Below are positions 7,506 to 17,485 of a stretch of DNA of 64,000 bases, piece by piece; positions within the stretch are counted from its first letter, which is position 1; each line of letters starts with the position of its first letter. The notes under the pieces were generated by a model. That model searched no databases. It had not been told where the DNA came from and worked only from the letters and a program-made list of their open reading frames with translations. This stretch comes from Oscillospiraceae bacterium (GTDB lineage: Bacteria; Bacillota; Clostridia; Oscillospirales; Ruminococcaceae), in NCBI GenBank assembly GCA_017414435.1, contig JAFQMN010000009.1, positions 1 through 64,000 of the forward strand, written 5' to 3'. A program made the position numbers and the translations under genes.

Positions 7506-10136
7506 ATGAGATATTTAGGAGTGAATGAACTTAGGGAAGAATTTCTTACTTTTTTTGAAAAAAAGGGTCATAAGCGTTTTACTAGTTTTTCGTTGATACC
7601 GCAGGATGACAATAGTTTGTTATTAATAAATTCTGGCATGGCACCTTTAAAAAAGTACTTTTTAGGGCAAAAAAAATGTGAAGGCAACAAAGCTACAGAT
7701 TGCCAAAAATGTATTAGAACGCCAGATATAGATAGAGTAGGGATTACAAGCAGACACGGCACATTTTTTGAGATGTTAGGGAATTTTTCGTTTGGAGATT
7801 ATTTTAAAACAGAAGCAATAGCTTGGGCGTGGGAATTTGCAACTAAAGTGATTGAAATTCCAATCTCTAAAATTTATGTCACTGTATATGAAAGTGATGA
7901 CGAAACTTATAATATTTGGCTTAAAGATATTGGTGTTGGGTCTGACCATATAAAACGCTTGGGCAAGGAAGATAATTTTTGGGAGATTGGTACAGGACCG
8001 TGCGGTCCGTGTTCGGAGCTTTATTATGACAGGGGAGAGAAATACGGTTGTGGCAAGCCAGATTGCGGCCCGGGTTGTGACTGCGACAGATATGTTGAAT
8101 TTTGGAATTTAGTGTTTTCACAGTATATCTCGGACGGCAAAGGTAATTACGAAGAGATGGAACACAAGAATATAGATACTGGTATGGGGCTAGAGCGTTT
8201 GGCTTGTATTGTTCAAGGTGTAGACAATTTATTTGAAATAGACACAGTTCAGAAGATTTTGCAAGAAGTCTGCAGGTTAACTCACAAAAAGTATAATGAA
8301 AATAAGCAAGATGATATCTCTATTAGAGTTATTACAGATCATATTCGCAGTAGTGTATTTTTAATATCAGATAAAGTAGTGCCTGCAAATGAAGGGCGTG
8401 GTTATGTTTTAAGACGCTTACTTAGGCGTGCTATGAGGCATGGCAGAAAACTAGGTGTTAGTGATTTATTTTTATATAAGCTTTGCGATGTAGTGGTTAA
8501 TGAAAATAAATCTGCGTACCCGGAACTAGAAGAGAACGCACAGCAGATTAAGAATATTATTAAAAATGAAGAAGAAAAATTCTTGGTAACAATAAATCAA
8601 GGGCTTTCTTTGCTTGGAGATATGCTTAAAGAGCTTGAACAAAAACATGAAAAAGTTTTGCCAGGAGAGTTGATTTTTAAACTTTACGACACTTTTGGGT
8701 TCCCGGTAGAAATTATAGAAGAAGTAGCTGCCGAATCTAATGTTACATTAGATAAAGAGAAGTTTGAAGATTTAATGAAGAATCAAAAACAAATGGCACG
8801 TAACGCAAGAAAAAAACTTGGCGATTTGGGCTGGGACGAAGAAACTGAAAATATATTAGAAAATTGCCCAACTAGTGAGTTTGTGGGTTATAACAATTTA
8901 GAGGTGCAAACAGAGATAACGTGGCTTAGCAAAAGCGGCTTGCCATGCAATGAAGTTAAACAAGGGGAATTGTGCCAGTTAGTGCTAGCTAAAACTCCAT
9001 TCTATGCCACAAGCGGTGGGCAGGTTAATGATGTTGGAGTTGTTTTGGCAGAAGGAAGCGAGCTAGAGATTTTAAACAATCAAAAATACGATGGCGGCAG
9101 AATTATAGCCACAGCAAAGGTTGTTTGCGGAAGTTTTAAAGTTGGGCAAACGGTTTTAGCTAAGGTAGATGTGCATAAAAGAAAAGCAACCTGCAAAAAT
9201 CATTCGGCGTGCCATATTTTGCAAAAAGCTTTACAAGAGGTGTTAGGTGAGCATGTTAAGCAAGCGGGTTCTTATGTTGATGCTGCACGGTTAAGATTTG
9301 ATTTTTCTCATTTTAAAGCGCTAAGCTCGGATGAATTGTTGGCGGTAGAGGCAAAAGTTAATGAGATTATTTTTGCAGAATTACCGGTGAATATTGCAGA
9401 AATGAATATTGAAGAAGCTAAAAAAACTGGTGCAATGGCCTTGTTTGATGAAAAGTACGGTGAAAACGTTAGGGTTTGCTGCATTGGTGACTATTCTAAA
9501 GAGTTTTGCGGCGGAACTCATGTTTCTAATACTGCACAGATAAATATGTTTAAAATTGTTTCAGAAGGCTCGGTTTCTGCCGGAGTGCGCAGGATTGAAG
9601 CAATAACTGGAGAGAATGTATTTAAAAGAACTCTAGAAATTGACGAAACTATAAATAAATTAAAAGAAGATTTAAAGATAAAATCTAGTGCAGAGCTTGA
9701 ATCAAAAGTTTTGAGTCTTATAGAAGAAATTAAAACTCTTAAAGCAGAATCTTCTAACTTAAAACTCAAGATTTTAAACTCTGTAGCAGAAAATTTGCTT
9801 AAAGATGCCAGATTGATTAAAGATATTAATTTGGTATGTGCAGTTTTAAAAGATATTAAGCCAGATGAACTCCGAATTATTTGTGATATTTTAAGGGCAA
9901 AGCAAGAAAATATTCTGGCAGTTTTAGTAGGGCAAAGCACCAGTAATTCAATTGCAGTTGCAGCTGGCAAAGTGGCGGTAGAGGCTGGGTTAGTGGCAGG
10001 CAATATAGTAAAAGAGTTATGCCAAAAGTTAGGAGGCAGCGGCGGCGGCAAAAAAGAAATGGCAATGGGCAGCATTTTGAATGTGGTTGGGTTAAGTGAT
10101 ATTGCACAGGAAATTGTGCAAAAGAATTTGCGTTAA
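7506..10136 (+). CDS. alaS: Alanyl-tRNA synthetase
   Basis: 876 aa, full length. It charges tRNA-Ala with alanine in the cytoplasm. The N-terminal class II core begins ELREEFLTFFEKKGHKR and contains the GTGPCGPCSE block. The editing domain shows HSACH followed later by CGGTH, the zinc site of AlaRS. The C-terminal coiled coil and DHHA1 domain end in a Gly-rich GGSGGGKK stretch. AGGAG lies eight bases before the ATG. It heads a likely operon running to 13570. Confidence 0.98.
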   Translation: MRYLGVNELREEFLTFFEKKGHKRFTSFSLIPQDDNSLLLINSGMAPLKKYFLGQKKCEGNKATDCQKCIRTPDIDRVGITSRHGTFFEMLGNFSFGDYFKTEAIAWAWEFATKVIEIPISKIYVTVYESDDETYNIWLKDIGVGSDHIKRLGKEDNFWEIGTGPCGPCSELYYDRGEKYGCGKPDCGPGCDCDRYVEFWNLVFSQYISDGKGNYEEMEHKNIDTGMGLERLACIVQGVDNLFEIDTVQKILQEVCRLTHKKYNENKQDDISIRVITDHIRSSVFLISDKVVPANEGRGYVLRRLLRRAMRHGRKLGVSDLFLYKLCDVVVNENKSAYPELEENAQQIKNIIKNEEEKFLVTINQGLSLLGDMLKELEQKHEKVLPGELIFKLYDTFGFPVEIIEEVAAESNVTLDKEKFEDLMKNQKQMARNARKKLGDLGWDEETENILENCPTSEFVGYNNLEVQTEITWLSKSGLPCNEVKQGELCQLVLAKTPFYATSGGQVNDVGVVLAEGSELEILNNQKYDGGRIIATAKVVCGSFKVGQTVLAKVDVHKRKATCKNHSACHILQKALQEVLGEHVKQAGSYVDAARLRFDFSHFKALSSDELLAVEAKVNEIIFAELPVNIAEMNIEEAKKTGAMALFDEKYGENVRVCCIGDYSKEFCGGTHVSNTAQINMFKIVSEGSVSAGVRRIEAITGENVFKRTLEIDETINKLKEDLKIKSSAELESKVLSLIEEIKTLKAESSNLKLKILNSVAENLLKDARLIKDINLVCAVLKDIKPDELRIICDILRAKQENILAVLVGQSTSNSIAVAAGKVAVEAGLVAGNIVKELCQKLGGSGGGKKEMAMGSILNVVGLSDIAQEIVQKNLR

Positions 10137-10152
10137 AGAGGAGTAGAGTTTT

Positions 10153-10842
10153 GTGGAGATTGCAGGTCTGATTCCAAATTCAACGGTGGATTTTCCCAAG
10201 GTGCTGGCAGCAGTTGTATTTACTCGCGGCTGCAATATGAATTGTTTTTATTGCCATAACAGAAAGTTATTAGACCCTTGCACACCGCTTATTCCAAACG
10301 AAGAGATTTTTAGCTTTTTATATAAAAGGCAGAATTTAATAGATGGTTTAGTAATCACGGGTGGCGAGCCAACTTTGCAGGAAGACTTAAAAAACTTTAT
10401 TGCAGAAGTTAAAGCTCTGAATTACAAAATTAAACTAGATACCAACGGGAGCAAACCGGAAGTAGTGCAAGACCTGCTTGAAAGTAATCTTTTAGATTAT
10501 GTGGCTGTGGATTATAAAGCACCGTGGGCTAGATATGAAGAAATTTGTGCGTATTCTGAAGTGAAAAATATAAAAAAAACATTTAAAATTCTTAAAGAAA
10601 GTGGAATTGCCTGGGAAGCACGAACAACGGTTATTCCGCATATAACACCGCAAGAGTATTTGAGTATGTGCAAAGAGGTAGAGCAGTTCCCAAGGTATGT
10701 TATGAATAAATATAGAATACCTGAAGACTTTTTACTAGAAGATAAACTTAGGCTTAATATGCCGCCGTATTCTTTAGATGAGCTTAAAAATATTAGATTA
10801 TTAGTTAAGGAAGTACAAAAAAATATATGTTTAGATAATTGA
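10153..10842 (+). CDS. NrdG2-like radical SAM activating protein
   Basis: 229 aa from a GTG start with GAGGAG upstream. The radical SAM motif CNMNCFYC lies at residues 27-34, right after an N-terminus (FPKVLAAVVFTRG) typical of anaerobic ribonucleoside-triphosphate reductase activating proteins; the GGEPTLQ motif follows. These generate the glycyl radical on class III reductase NrdD. No nrdD is nearby, so the partner is inferred. It has no SPASM domain and is unrelated to the RiPP enzymes. Confidence 0.85.
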   Translation: MEIAGLIPNSTVDFPKVLAAVVFTRGCNMNCFYCHNRKLLDPCTPLIPNEEIFSFLYKRQNLIDGLVITGGEPTLQEDLKNFIAEVKALNYKIKLDTNGSKPEVVQDLLESNLLDYVAVDYKAPWARYEEICAYSEVKNIKKTFKILKESGIAWEARTTVIPHITPQEYLSMCKEVEQFPRYVMNKYRIPEDFLLEDKLRLNMPPYSLDELKNIRLLVKEVQKNICLDN

Positions 10843-10869
10843 TATTTTAAAGCAGAGGGGGTTATTAAC

Positions 10870-11211
10870 TTGCCAGATTGTTTATTTTGCGATATAGCGG
10901 CAAAAAAAATAAAGGCAGATGTTATTTTTGAAGATGAAAAGGTTATTGCTTTTTATGATGTTTCTCCGCAGGCGCCGGTGCACTTTTTAGTTATACCTAA
11001 AATGCATATTGGTTCGGTGCTAGAGGTTGATGAAAGTAATAGTAATTTAATTGCTCATATATTTGAAGTGATTGCAGATTTGGCTAAAACTCTAAATTTA
11101 GAAGAAGGTTTTAGAGTGGTTGCAAACACTGGGGAATTTGGTGGGCAAACAATTAATCATCTGCATTTTCATGTTTTGGGCAAAAGGCAGTTTAGTTGGC
11201 CGCCAGGCTAA
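10870..11211 (+). CDS. HIT-family protein (histidine triad nucleotide hydrolase)
   Basis: 113 aa from a TTG start with GAGGGGG upstream. The histidine triad HLHFHVLG places His97, 99 and 101 in the nucleotide-phosphate site. CDICxxI-like CLFCDI at the N-terminus is common in HinT proteins. They hydrolyse purine nucleotide phosphoramidates such as aminoacyl-AMP; the physiological substrate is unknown here. Confidence 0.93.
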   Translation: MPDCLFCDIAAKKIKADVIFEDEKVIAFYDVSPQAPVHFLVIPKMHIGSVLEVDESNSNLIAHIFEVIADLAKTLNLEEGFRVVANTGEFGGQTINHLHFHVLGKRQFSWPPG

Positions 11212-11241
11212 TAATTTAGCATAAAGAAGAAGGAATATATT

Positions 11242-11787
11242 ATGGATCAATTTTTTACACTACATGTTGCAGGGCTAGAAAGGAAGCTGCCAATATGCAA
11301 AATTAATGAAGAAACTTCAATTGCCGCGTTTATTATGTTCTCTGATGTTGAACTTACGGTTAGGTGCGCAGAAGAATTAGCCAAGCGAGTACCGGAATGT
11401 GATATAATAATCACGGCAGAATCCAAGGGGATACCGCTTGCTTATGAACTTGCTAAAATAACTAAAAAAGAGTATATTGTAGCACGCAAACACTCCAAAT
11501 TATATATGTTAGAGCCAGTGGAAGTTAGTGTGCAATCAATCTCTACAAAGGGCGTGCAAAAATTATGTTTAGATAAACGTGATTTACACAAACTTGAAGG
11601 GAAGAATATTTTAATTGTTGATGATGTAATTAGCACAGGCAACTCGCTTTCGGCTTTAGAAAGTTTAATTAGTAAAACCGGTGGAAATGTTGTGGGTAGG
11701 GCAGCGGTTTTGGCAGAAGGCGATGCAGTAAACAGGGAAGATATTATATATTTAGCTCAGCTACCTATTATTAAGAATAAAGAGTAG
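11242..11787 (+). CDS. Phosphoribosyltransferase, adenine PRTase-like
   Basis: 181 aa, type I phosphoribosyltransferase fold. The PRPP-binding loop ILIVDDVISTGNS lies near residues 125-137. The central TAESKGIPLAYELA and ARKHSKLY blocks resemble adenine phosphoribosyltransferases, which make AMP from adenine and PRPP. Annotation as Apt is likely, but xanthine-type or uncharacterised members look similar, so no symbol is given. Confidence 0.8.
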   Translation: MDQFFTLHVAGLERKLPICKINEETSIAAFIMFSDVELTVRCAEELAKRVPECDIIITAESKGIPLAYELAKITKKEYIVARKHSKLYMLEPVEVSVQSISTKGVQKLCLDKRDLHKLEGKNILIVDDVISTGNSLSALESLISKTGGNVVGRAAVLAEGDAVNREDIIYLAQLPIIKNKE

Positions 11788-11808
11788 CCAGTTTTAAGGG
11801 GTGATTAT

Positions 11809-12492
11809 ATGGAGGTTTCTGCAACTTTATATTATTTGGCAATTATTGTATTTATTTTAAGTTTAATTGCACAATTGCGTGTTACGGGAACTTTTAAAAA
11901 ATATAGCAGAATAGCTTGCAAAAGTGGTTTAACAGGCTATGATTTAGTTATTGCGTTGCTTAAGAAACATGATATTAGTGATATTAAAGTGAGAAGAACA
12001 AAAGGCAAATTAACAGACCATTTTGACCCGGTAGCTTTAGAAGTAAGGCTTTCTGAGGGAGTTTATGGCAGTAATTCTGTTGCAGCTTTGGGCGTGGCTG
12101 CGCATGAAATTGGCCATGTGATTCAGCATTTTAATGGTTTTTTACCATATAGAATTCGCACAGCAATATTTCCTGTTGTATCTTTTGGCTCTAATTTAGC
12201 AATACCAATATTTTTTATAGGGCTTATTTCTTCTGCACATGCTTTACTTTTGGTTGGAATTATCCTGTTTTTGGCTATTGTATTATTCCAGATAATTACT
12301 TTGCCGGTGGAATTTGATGCAAGCAGAAGAGCGCTTAAAGAGCTAGAAAATGAACATTTTTTGCAGCCAGAAGAGTTAGATATGGCAGGTGAGGTGTTAA
12401 GAGCGGCAGCACTTACTTATGTTGCAAATACAATAGGCACAATTGTGCAATTGCTCAGGTTGATTGCAATAGCTAAAAATGGAAAAAAGTAG
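11809..12492 (+). CDS. Membrane zinc metallopeptidase, YugP-like
   Basis: 227 aa. The zinc-binding HEIGH motif has His99, Glu100 and His103. One N-terminal and two or three central TM segments surround it, matching the neutral zinc metallopeptidase family that includes YugP of Bacillus. The substrate is unknown. The start has GGGGTGAT upstream. Confidence 0.88.
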   Translation: MEVSATLYYLAIIVFILSLIAQLRVTGTFKKYSRIACKSGLTGYDLVIALLKKHDISDIKVRRTKGKLTDHFDPVALEVRLSEGVYGSNSVAALGVAAHEIGHVIQHFNGFLPYRIRTAIFPVVSFGSNLAIPIFFIGLISSAHALLLVGIILFLAIVLFQIITLPVEFDASRRALKELENEHFLQPEELDMAGEVLRAAALTYVANTIGTIVQLLRLIAIAKNGKK

Positions 12493-12525
12493 ATGAGTTA
12501 TGATAATTTGAAAGAAGGGAAGGGA

Positions 12526-13194
12526 ATGGGAAAAGAAATTAATGGAAAATTAAGAAGCCATATGGTTATAATGCCAGAAGGAATTTGGAAGGCAAAAGGC
12601 CTTAGAATTTTTGGCAGAAAAATAAAAGCGATTGTATTTTCTACAGATATAGCGATAATTAGAAATATTAATGCAGATGCAGTTATTGCAGTTTACCCGT
12701 TTACTCCGCAACCAATAATTACTCAATCTATTTTAAGCGCAGCAAATATGCCGGTTTTTGCTGGCGTTGGTGGAGGTTTAACATCCGGCAAGCGATCTGT
12801 AGAATTAGCCCGCCATGCTGAACATCAAGGAGCGACTGGTGTAGTACTTAATGCACCGGCCTCAAATGACTTGATAAAATCTATTGCAGAAGTGATTGAT
12901 ATTCCGATTTTAGTTACAATTGTTTCAGAAAATGACGATATCGATGGTAGAATTGCTTCTAAAGCTGCTATTTTAAATGTATCTGCTTCGAGTCAAACAC
13001 CAAAAATAGTAGCAGATATAAGAAAAAAGCATAGCAATATTCCTATTGTGGCAACAGGTGGACCAACAGAAGAAACTATTAAGGCAACAATAGATGCCGG
13101 TGCGGATGCCATTACCTGGACACCACCTACAACTAGCTCTTTGTTTAAAGGAATTATGGAAAGCTATAGAAACGGGTTTATGCAAATCTTTTAA
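12526..13194 (+). CDS. Conserved TIM-barrel protein of unknown function
   Basis: 222 aa. The first ATG after the previous stop is at 12493, but the ATG at 12526 follows a purine-rich GAAGGGAAGGGA site and gives the start MGKEINGKLRSH that fits related proteins. Glycine-rich phosphate-binding turns (GVGGGLTSGKR, ATGGPTEET) and alternating strands and helices indicate a TIM barrel. Similar proteins are usually annotated only as hydrolase; I do not assign a substrate. Confidence 0.75.
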   Translation: MGKEINGKLRSHMVIMPEGIWKAKGLRIFGRKIKAIVFSTDIAIIRNINADAVIAVYPFTPQPIITQSILSAANMPVFAGVGGGLTSGKRSVELARHAEHQGATGVVLNAPASNDLIKSIAEVIDIPILVTIVSENDDIDGRIASKAAILNVSASSQTPKIVADIRKKHSNIPIVATGGPTEETIKATIDAGADAITWTPPTTSSLFKGIMESYRNGFMQIF

Positions 13195-13210
13195 AGAAAA
13201 GGAGAATTTG

Positions 13211-13570
13211 ATGTTTAAAAATGATTATTTAGAGCAGCAAATAGAGGCTTTATGCCAAACACTTGCAGCTCTTATTTTTGGGCAGGAATTAACAAAAGAA
13301 GTTCTTACAGAAGAAGAGGAAAGAGGGTTAGAAATTTCTGTTGATGGGAAGCTAACAGAATTATTAATTGATAAGCAGATAAAAAATGGAGAAGCGGCAG
13401 CGGTGCAGAGCATGATTGCAGAACTGATAAGATCACAACCCTCTGCAGAGAATTTGATAATAGCGCTGGGTGCTTATAATAAAATGTTAGAAAATAACGA
13501 AGAAGATGAAAATTTAAAGAATGAAATTATTAAGATTCGTAATTTGTATTTGAAAGAGAGGCAAAAATAA
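13211..13570 (+). CDS. Small helical protein, DUF6483-like
   Basis: 119 aa from the ATG at 13211 with AAAGGAG upstream; a longer in-frame start at 13094 lies inside the previous gene and is rejected. The sequence is helical and acidic, with no catalytic motif. It resembles DUF6483 proteins of Clostridia. It ends the alaS operon just before a terminator. Confidence 0.7.
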   Translation: MFKNDYLEQQIEALCQTLAALIFGQELTKEVLTEEEERGLEISVDGKLTELLIDKQIKNGEAAAVQSMIAELIRSQPSAENLIIALGAYNKMLENNEEDENLKNEIIKIRNLYLKERQK

Positions 13571-13611
13571 CGAAGAGTTATGTTAATTTGAGTATGAATT
13601 TTAAACAAGCA

Positions 13612-13664
13612 AACACAATTCGTGAGCAAAGCGCCACAAATAAGCGAATTGTGTGAATTTTTTT
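13612..13664 (+). terminator. Terminator before the S10 operon
   Basis: ACACAATTCG (13613-13622) pairs with CGAATTGTGT (13645-13654) and is followed by a run of Ts. It closes the transcript from the alaS operon. Confidence 0.75.
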
Positions 13665-13683
13665 TGAATTTTATTATAAACGC

Positions 13684-13712
13684 TTGTATTTTAAAGTATA
13701 TTGATGTATATT
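13684..13712 (+). promoter_or_regulatory. Promoter of the ribosomal protein operon
   Basis: TTGTAT (13684-13689), 17-base spacer, TATATT (13707-13712), located between the terminator and rpsJ. Confidence 0.6.
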
Positions 13713-13911
13713 AAATAAGTATGACTGCATTAATATTGTTGCGAAGAAGCGGGAAGTTGCCAACGTTTTGTTGGGGAATTTCTGTGGAGTATGTCCGTTT
13801 GATCGGGCGACAGTGGTTGGAATTTGTTTTGTTGTTTTGCTTTTATATTAAAACACACGGAACGGTGTCCAAAACATTGTCTACCAAATAAAGATGAGGA
13901 GGCGATGTAGC

Positions 13912-14223
13912 GTGGCAGGGAACAAAAAGCTAAGAATAAAATTAAGAGGTTATGATGCCAATCTTGTGGATGTGGCAGCTGCTAAAATAATAGAAGTGGC
14001 AAGCCGCTTTGGGTCAGAGATATCTGGGCCTGTGCCGTTGCCAACAAGGCGGGAAGTTATAACAATATTGCGGGCTGTGCACAAATATAAAGATAGCCGT
14101 GAACAGTTTGAAATGAGAACTCACAAAAGGCTTATTGATATTTTTGTTACAAGCGATGAAGTTGTTAAAGCATTGGCTAACCTTGAATTGCCAACAGGAA
14201 TAGATATTGAAATTATAATGTAA
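13912..14223 (+). CDS. rpsJ: 30S ribosomal protein S10
   Basis: 103 aa from GTG at 13912, ten bases after AGGAGG (13897-13902); an upstream in-frame ATG at 13894 overlaps that site and would add six odd residues. The sequence [18 protein letters not shown] is characteristic of S10. It is the first gene of the fused S10-spc-alpha operon. Confidence 0.97.
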   Translation: MAGNKKLRIKLRGYDANLVDVAAAKIIEVASRFGSEISGPVPLPTRREVITILRAVHKYKDSREQFEMRTHKRLIDIFVTSDEVVKALANLELPTGIDIEIIM

Positions 14224-14236
14224 AATGTAATAAATA

Positions 14237-14289
14237 AAAGTGCATCATACAGTGTAATCAAGGTGCAGTTTTTTAAAATAGCACTTTGG
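14237..14289 (+). promoter_or_regulatory. Candidate attenuator between rpsJ and rplC
   Basis: TGCATC (14241-14246) can pair with GGTGCA (14262-14267) followed by G and six Ts, a terminator-like structure. The overlapping AAAGTGC (14237-14243) can instead pair perfectly with GCACTTT (14281-14287). The two pairings exclude each other, as in attenuators. The 115-nt gap is unusually long for this operon. Confidence 0.4.
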
Positions 14290-14338
14290 GGTCAATGTTA
14301 GGGGCAACCTTAACCAATAACCTTAAGGAGGAAGTCTT

Positions 14339-14974
14339 GTGAACAAATGTATTATTGGCAAAAAAATTGGGATGACTCAAATTTTTTCGCCAGAAGGTAA
14401 AGTTATTCCGGTTACAGTAATAGAAGCTGGACCATGTTTAGTTACTCAAAAAAAGACCACACAAAAAGATGGGTATGATTCAATTCAGCTAGGGTTTGAC
14501 GATATTATTCTTACCAAGTTGAATAAGCCGCAAAGAGGGTTATTTGAACGCAATAATTTAGGTGGCAAAAAGTTCTTAAAAGAATTTCGCTTAGATGATT
14601 GCAGCAAATTCAATGTTGGCGATCTAATTAAACTGGATACTTTTGCGGAGGGCGATATTATTGATGTCTCTGGAATAAGCAAAGGTAAAGGGTATGCAGG
14701 GCCAATTAAACGTTGGAACAGCAGAAGATTAAAGATGACACACGGTACTGGGCCGGTGCATAGGCATGGTGGATCTTTGGGAGCTTGCAGTGATCCGTCT
14801 AGGGTTATGAAGGGCAAAAAGATGGCAGGCCATTTAGGTGCAGAAAAGGTTACTGTGCAGAATTTACGTGTTGTGGAATTAGACTTAGAAAACAATTTAA
14901 TGCTTATTAAAGGCGCAGTGCCAGGGCCAAAGGGCGGCATTGTTTACATTACAAATAGCATAAAGAAAGCATAG
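14339..14974 (+). CDS. rplC: 50S ribosomal protein L3
   Basis: 211 aa from a GTG start with AAGGAGG (14325-14331). IGKKIGMTQIF at the N-terminus and the central GTGPVHRHGGSLGACSDPSR loop, which reaches the peptidyl transferase centre, are diagnostic. L3 is an early-assembly 23S-binding protein. Confidence 0.98.
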   Translation: MNKCIIGKKIGMTQIFSPEGKVIPVTVIEAGPCLVTQKKTTQKDGYDSIQLGFDDIILTKLNKPQRGLFERNNLGGKKFLKEFRLDDCSKFNVGDLIKLDTFAEGDIIDVSGISKGKGYAGPIKRWNSRRLKMTHGTGPVHRHGGSLGACSDPSRVMKGKKMAGHLGAEKVTVQNLRVVELDLENNLMLIKGAVPGPKGGIVYITNSIKKA

Positions 14975-14989
14975 AAAGGGGGATTAATT

Positions 14990-15613
14990 GTGCCTAAGAT
15001 AAACGTTGTTGATAAACAAGGAAAGATAATTGAAGCAATAGAATTAGCGGATTCTGTTTTTGGAATTAAGCCTAACACAGTTGTTATGCATATGGCAGTT
15101 GTGAATTATCTGGCTAATCAACGTCAAGGGACGCAATCTACCCTGACAAGAAGTGAAGTGAGCGGTGGTGGTCGTAAACCGTGGCGTCAAAAAGGAACGG
15201 GTAATGCAAGGCAGGGCTCTATTAGAGCACCGCAATGGAGACATGGTGGAATAGCTTTGGGGCCAAAGCCAAGAGATTATAGTTATTCTTTAACTAAAAA
15301 AACAAAAAGGCTAGCTATGAAGTCAGCTTTTTCTAGCAAAGTTTTAAGTAACGAGTTAGTTGTACTTAACGAGCTGAAGTTAGAAGAATATAAAACCAAA
15401 AATATTGTAGAAGTACTTAAAGGCCTAGAAATTAATAGTAAAGCTTTAATTGTATTGCCAGAAGTTGACAGAATAACAGCTAAGAGCGCAAACAATATTA
15501 AAGGAATAAAAACAGCATATGTTAATACTTTAAATGTTTATGATATATTAAATTATGATAAACTTATTATTATTAAAGAGGCAGTTGCCAAAATTGAGGA
15601 GGTATATGCTTAA
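14990..15613 (+). CDS. rplD: 50S ribosomal protein L4
   Basis: 207 aa from a GTG start. The basic extended loop with [19 protein letters not shown], which lines the peptide exit tunnel, is clear. In many bacteria L4 represses its own operon. Its stop overlaps the rplW start. Confidence 0.98.
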   Translation: MPKINVVDKQGKIIEAIELADSVFGIKPNTVVMHMAVVNYLANQRQGTQSTLTRSEVSGGGRKPWRQKGTGNARQGSIRAPQWRHGGIALGPKPRDYSYSLTKKTKRLAMKSAFSSKVLSNELVVLNELKLEEYKTKNIVEVLKGLEINSKALIVLPEVDRITAKSANNIKGIKTAYVNTLNVYDILNYDKLIIIKEAVAKIEEVYA

Positions 15614-15906
15614 TGGAAAATGTACATGATATAATAATAAAACCAATAATAACAGAAGCAAGCATGAAGTTAATGCCAGAAAAGAAATATACCTTTGAAG
15701 TTGCTAAGAAGGCAAATAAAATAGAGATAAAAAAAGCTGTAGAAAAAATCTTTGAAGTAAAAGTAAAAAAAGTAAACACAATTAATCTTAGAGGCAGGCA
15801 AAAACGTGTGGGAAGGCACACCGGCTTTAGATCCGACTGGAAGAAAGCAGTTGTTAGTTTAACCGCAGATTCAAAGGGTATTGAATTTTTTGAAGGCCTT
15901 AATTAA
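15613..15906 (+). CDS. rplW: 50S ribosomal protein L23
   Basis: 97 aa, ATG in a TAATG overlap with rplD. It begins [16 protein letters not shown] and has the [15 protein letters not shown] loop. L23 sits at the exit tunnel and docks SRP and trigger factor; ffh is also in this window. Confidence 0.97.
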   Translation: MENVHDIIIKPIITEASMKLMPEKKYTFEVAKKANKIEIKKAVEKIFEVKVKKVNTINLRGRQKRVGRHTGFRSDWKKAVVSLTADSKGIEFFEGLN

Positions 15907-15965
15907 TAAAAAACTTGTATGGAGTTACTCATAGCTCCGCAAATATCTTATGAGGAGAGGATAAA

Positions 15966-16799
15966 ATGGCAATGAAAAAATACAAACCGACTACACCGTC
16001 TAGGCGCCAAATGTCAGTAGTCGACTATTCTACACTTTCTAAAACTGGACCAGAAAAATCTTTGATCTGCAAATTAAAAAAGAGTTCGGGCAGAAACAGT
16101 TATGGTAGAATCACAGTTCGTCATCATGGCGGTGGCAACAGAAGAAAATACCGTCTTATAGATTTTAAACGTAATAAAGAAAATGTAAAAGCAACTGTTA
16201 TTTCTTTAGAATACGATCCGAATAGAACCGCGCATATCGCATTACTTAACTATGAAGATGGCGAAAAAAGATATATTATTGCGCCAGACGGTTTACAAGT
16301 AGGCGATGTTGTGCAATCTGGTAAAGAAGCAGATATAAAACCTGGAAATGCATTGTGTTTATCAGATATTCCTTTTGGAACATTTATTCACAACATAGAG
16401 CTTCATCCAGGTAAGGGCGCTCAGCTGGTTAGGTCAGCAGGCACAATGGCTCAGCTGATGGCAAAAGAAGGCAACTATGCTCTTGTTCGTTTACCATCTG
16501 GGGAACTGAGAAAGGTAATGCTCAACTGTATGGCCACAATCGGCCAGGTTGGCAACCTAGACCATGAAAATGTTAATATTGGCAAAGCAGGAAGAAAAAG
16601 GCATATGGGTTGGCGCCCAACTGTTCGTGGTTCGGCAATGAACCCGTGCGATCACCCGCATGGTGGTGGTGAAGGTAAGGCACCTATAGGAAGACCAGGG
16701 CCAGTTACACCTTGGGGCAAGCCAGCTTTGGGTTATAAGACCAGAAAGAAACATCATAGAACAGACAAGATGATTGTTAAACGTTGTAATGCGAAATAG
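15966..16799 (+). CDS. rplB: 50S ribosomal protein L2
   Basis: 277 aa, the usual length. The C-terminal block with [16 protein letters not shown] carries the conserved histidine near the peptidyl transferase centre. A short hairpin (GGAGTTA/TAGCTCC, about 15920-15937) lies just upstream of its ribosome binding site. Confidence 0.98.
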   Translation: MAMKKYKPTTPSRRQMSVVDYSTLSKTGPEKSLICKLKKSSGRNSYGRITVRHHGGGNRRKYRLIDFKRNKENVKATVISLEYDPNRTAHIALLNYEDGEKRYIIAPDGLQVGDVVQSGKEADIKPGNALCLSDIPFGTFIHNIELHPGKGAQLVRSAGTMAQLMAKEGNYALVRLPSGELRKVMLNCMATIGQVGNLDHENVNIGKAGRKRHMGWRPTVRGSAMNPCDHPHGGGEGKAPIGRPGPVTPWGKPALGYKTRKKHHRTDKMIVKRCNAK

Positions 16800-16819
16800 A
16801 GAGAGGGTGAAAACAGTAT

Positions 16820-17101
16820 ATGAGTAGAAGTGTAAAAAAAGGACCATTTGTTCAACCCAAGCTACTTAAGAGGGTACAGGAGTTGAACCAAAGTGGCGAA
16901 AAGAAAATTTTGAAGACTTGGAGCAGAGCATCTACTGTGTTCCCCGACTTTGTTGGGCATACATTTGCAGTGCATGACGGACGTAAACATGTGCCGGTTT
17001 ATATAACTGAAGATATGGTTGGTCATAAGCTTGGTGAGTTTGTGCTTACCAGAACGTTTAAAGGTCACGCAGGGGCTAAAAAGACTACAACAGAAAAATA
17101 A
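16820..17101 (+). CDS. rpsS: 30S ribosomal protein S19
   Basis: 93 aa. [18 protein letters not shown] and the [20 protein letters not shown] block are diagnostic. S19 binds S13 (also encoded here) in the 30S head. Confidence 0.98.
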   Translation: MSRSVKKGPFVQPKLLKRVQELNQSGEKKILKTWSRASTVFPDFVGHTFAVHDGRKHVPVYITEDMVGHKLGEFVLTRTFKGHAGAKKTTTEK

Positions 17102-17125
17102 TAATGGGGAAAGGAGAGCTGCTTT

Positions 17126-17461
17126 ATGGAAGCAAAAGCATATTTAAGATATTTAAGAATCGGGCCAAGAAAAGTTCAGATTGTTTTAGATCAAATTAGA
17201 AACAAACCGGTTGATGTTGCTGCAGCAATTTTAAAACACACCCCAAAATCTGCTTGTGAGCCTTTGGGAAAGCTTTTGAAGTCGGCAATTGCTAATGCTA
17301 GTAATAATCATGGGATGAATATAGATAATTTATTTATCTCTGAATGTTTTGTTTGTCCGGGTCCTATATTAAAAAGAATGAGACCGTTATCTCATGGCAG
17401 GTCAACAAGAATATTAAAAAGAACCTCGCATGTGACAATGGTTCTTAAAGAAATGGAATAA
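17126..17461 (+). CDS. rplV: 50S ribosomal protein L22
   Basis: 111 aa. RIGPRKVQIVLDQIR near the N-terminus and the tunnel hairpin with KRMRPLSHGRSTRILKRTSH identify L22. Confidence 0.98.
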   Translation: MEAKAYLRYLRIGPRKVQIVLDQIRNKPVDVAAAILKHTPKSACEPLGKLLKSAIANASNNHGMNIDNLFISECFVCPGPILKRMRPLSHGRSTRILKRTSHVTMVLKEME

Positions 17462-17485
17462 ATTTTTTAGCGAGGAGGTAAGAAA

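Larger units (their letters stand above)
13571..13911. other. Intergenic region and leader of the S10 operon
   Basis: It contains a terminator at 13612-13660, a promoter at 13684-13712 and an untranslated leader of about 190 nt. The leader has small hairpins (CCAAC/GTTGG near 13758-13778, ACAC/GTGT near 13853-13869). No known r-protein leader motif was recognised with confidence. Confidence 0.6.

Noticed and set aside
14485..14940. Antisense ORF over rplC (and similar long antisense frames over the ribosomal genes)
   Set aside because: Shadows of strongly coding genes; no initiation signals or protein-like composition.
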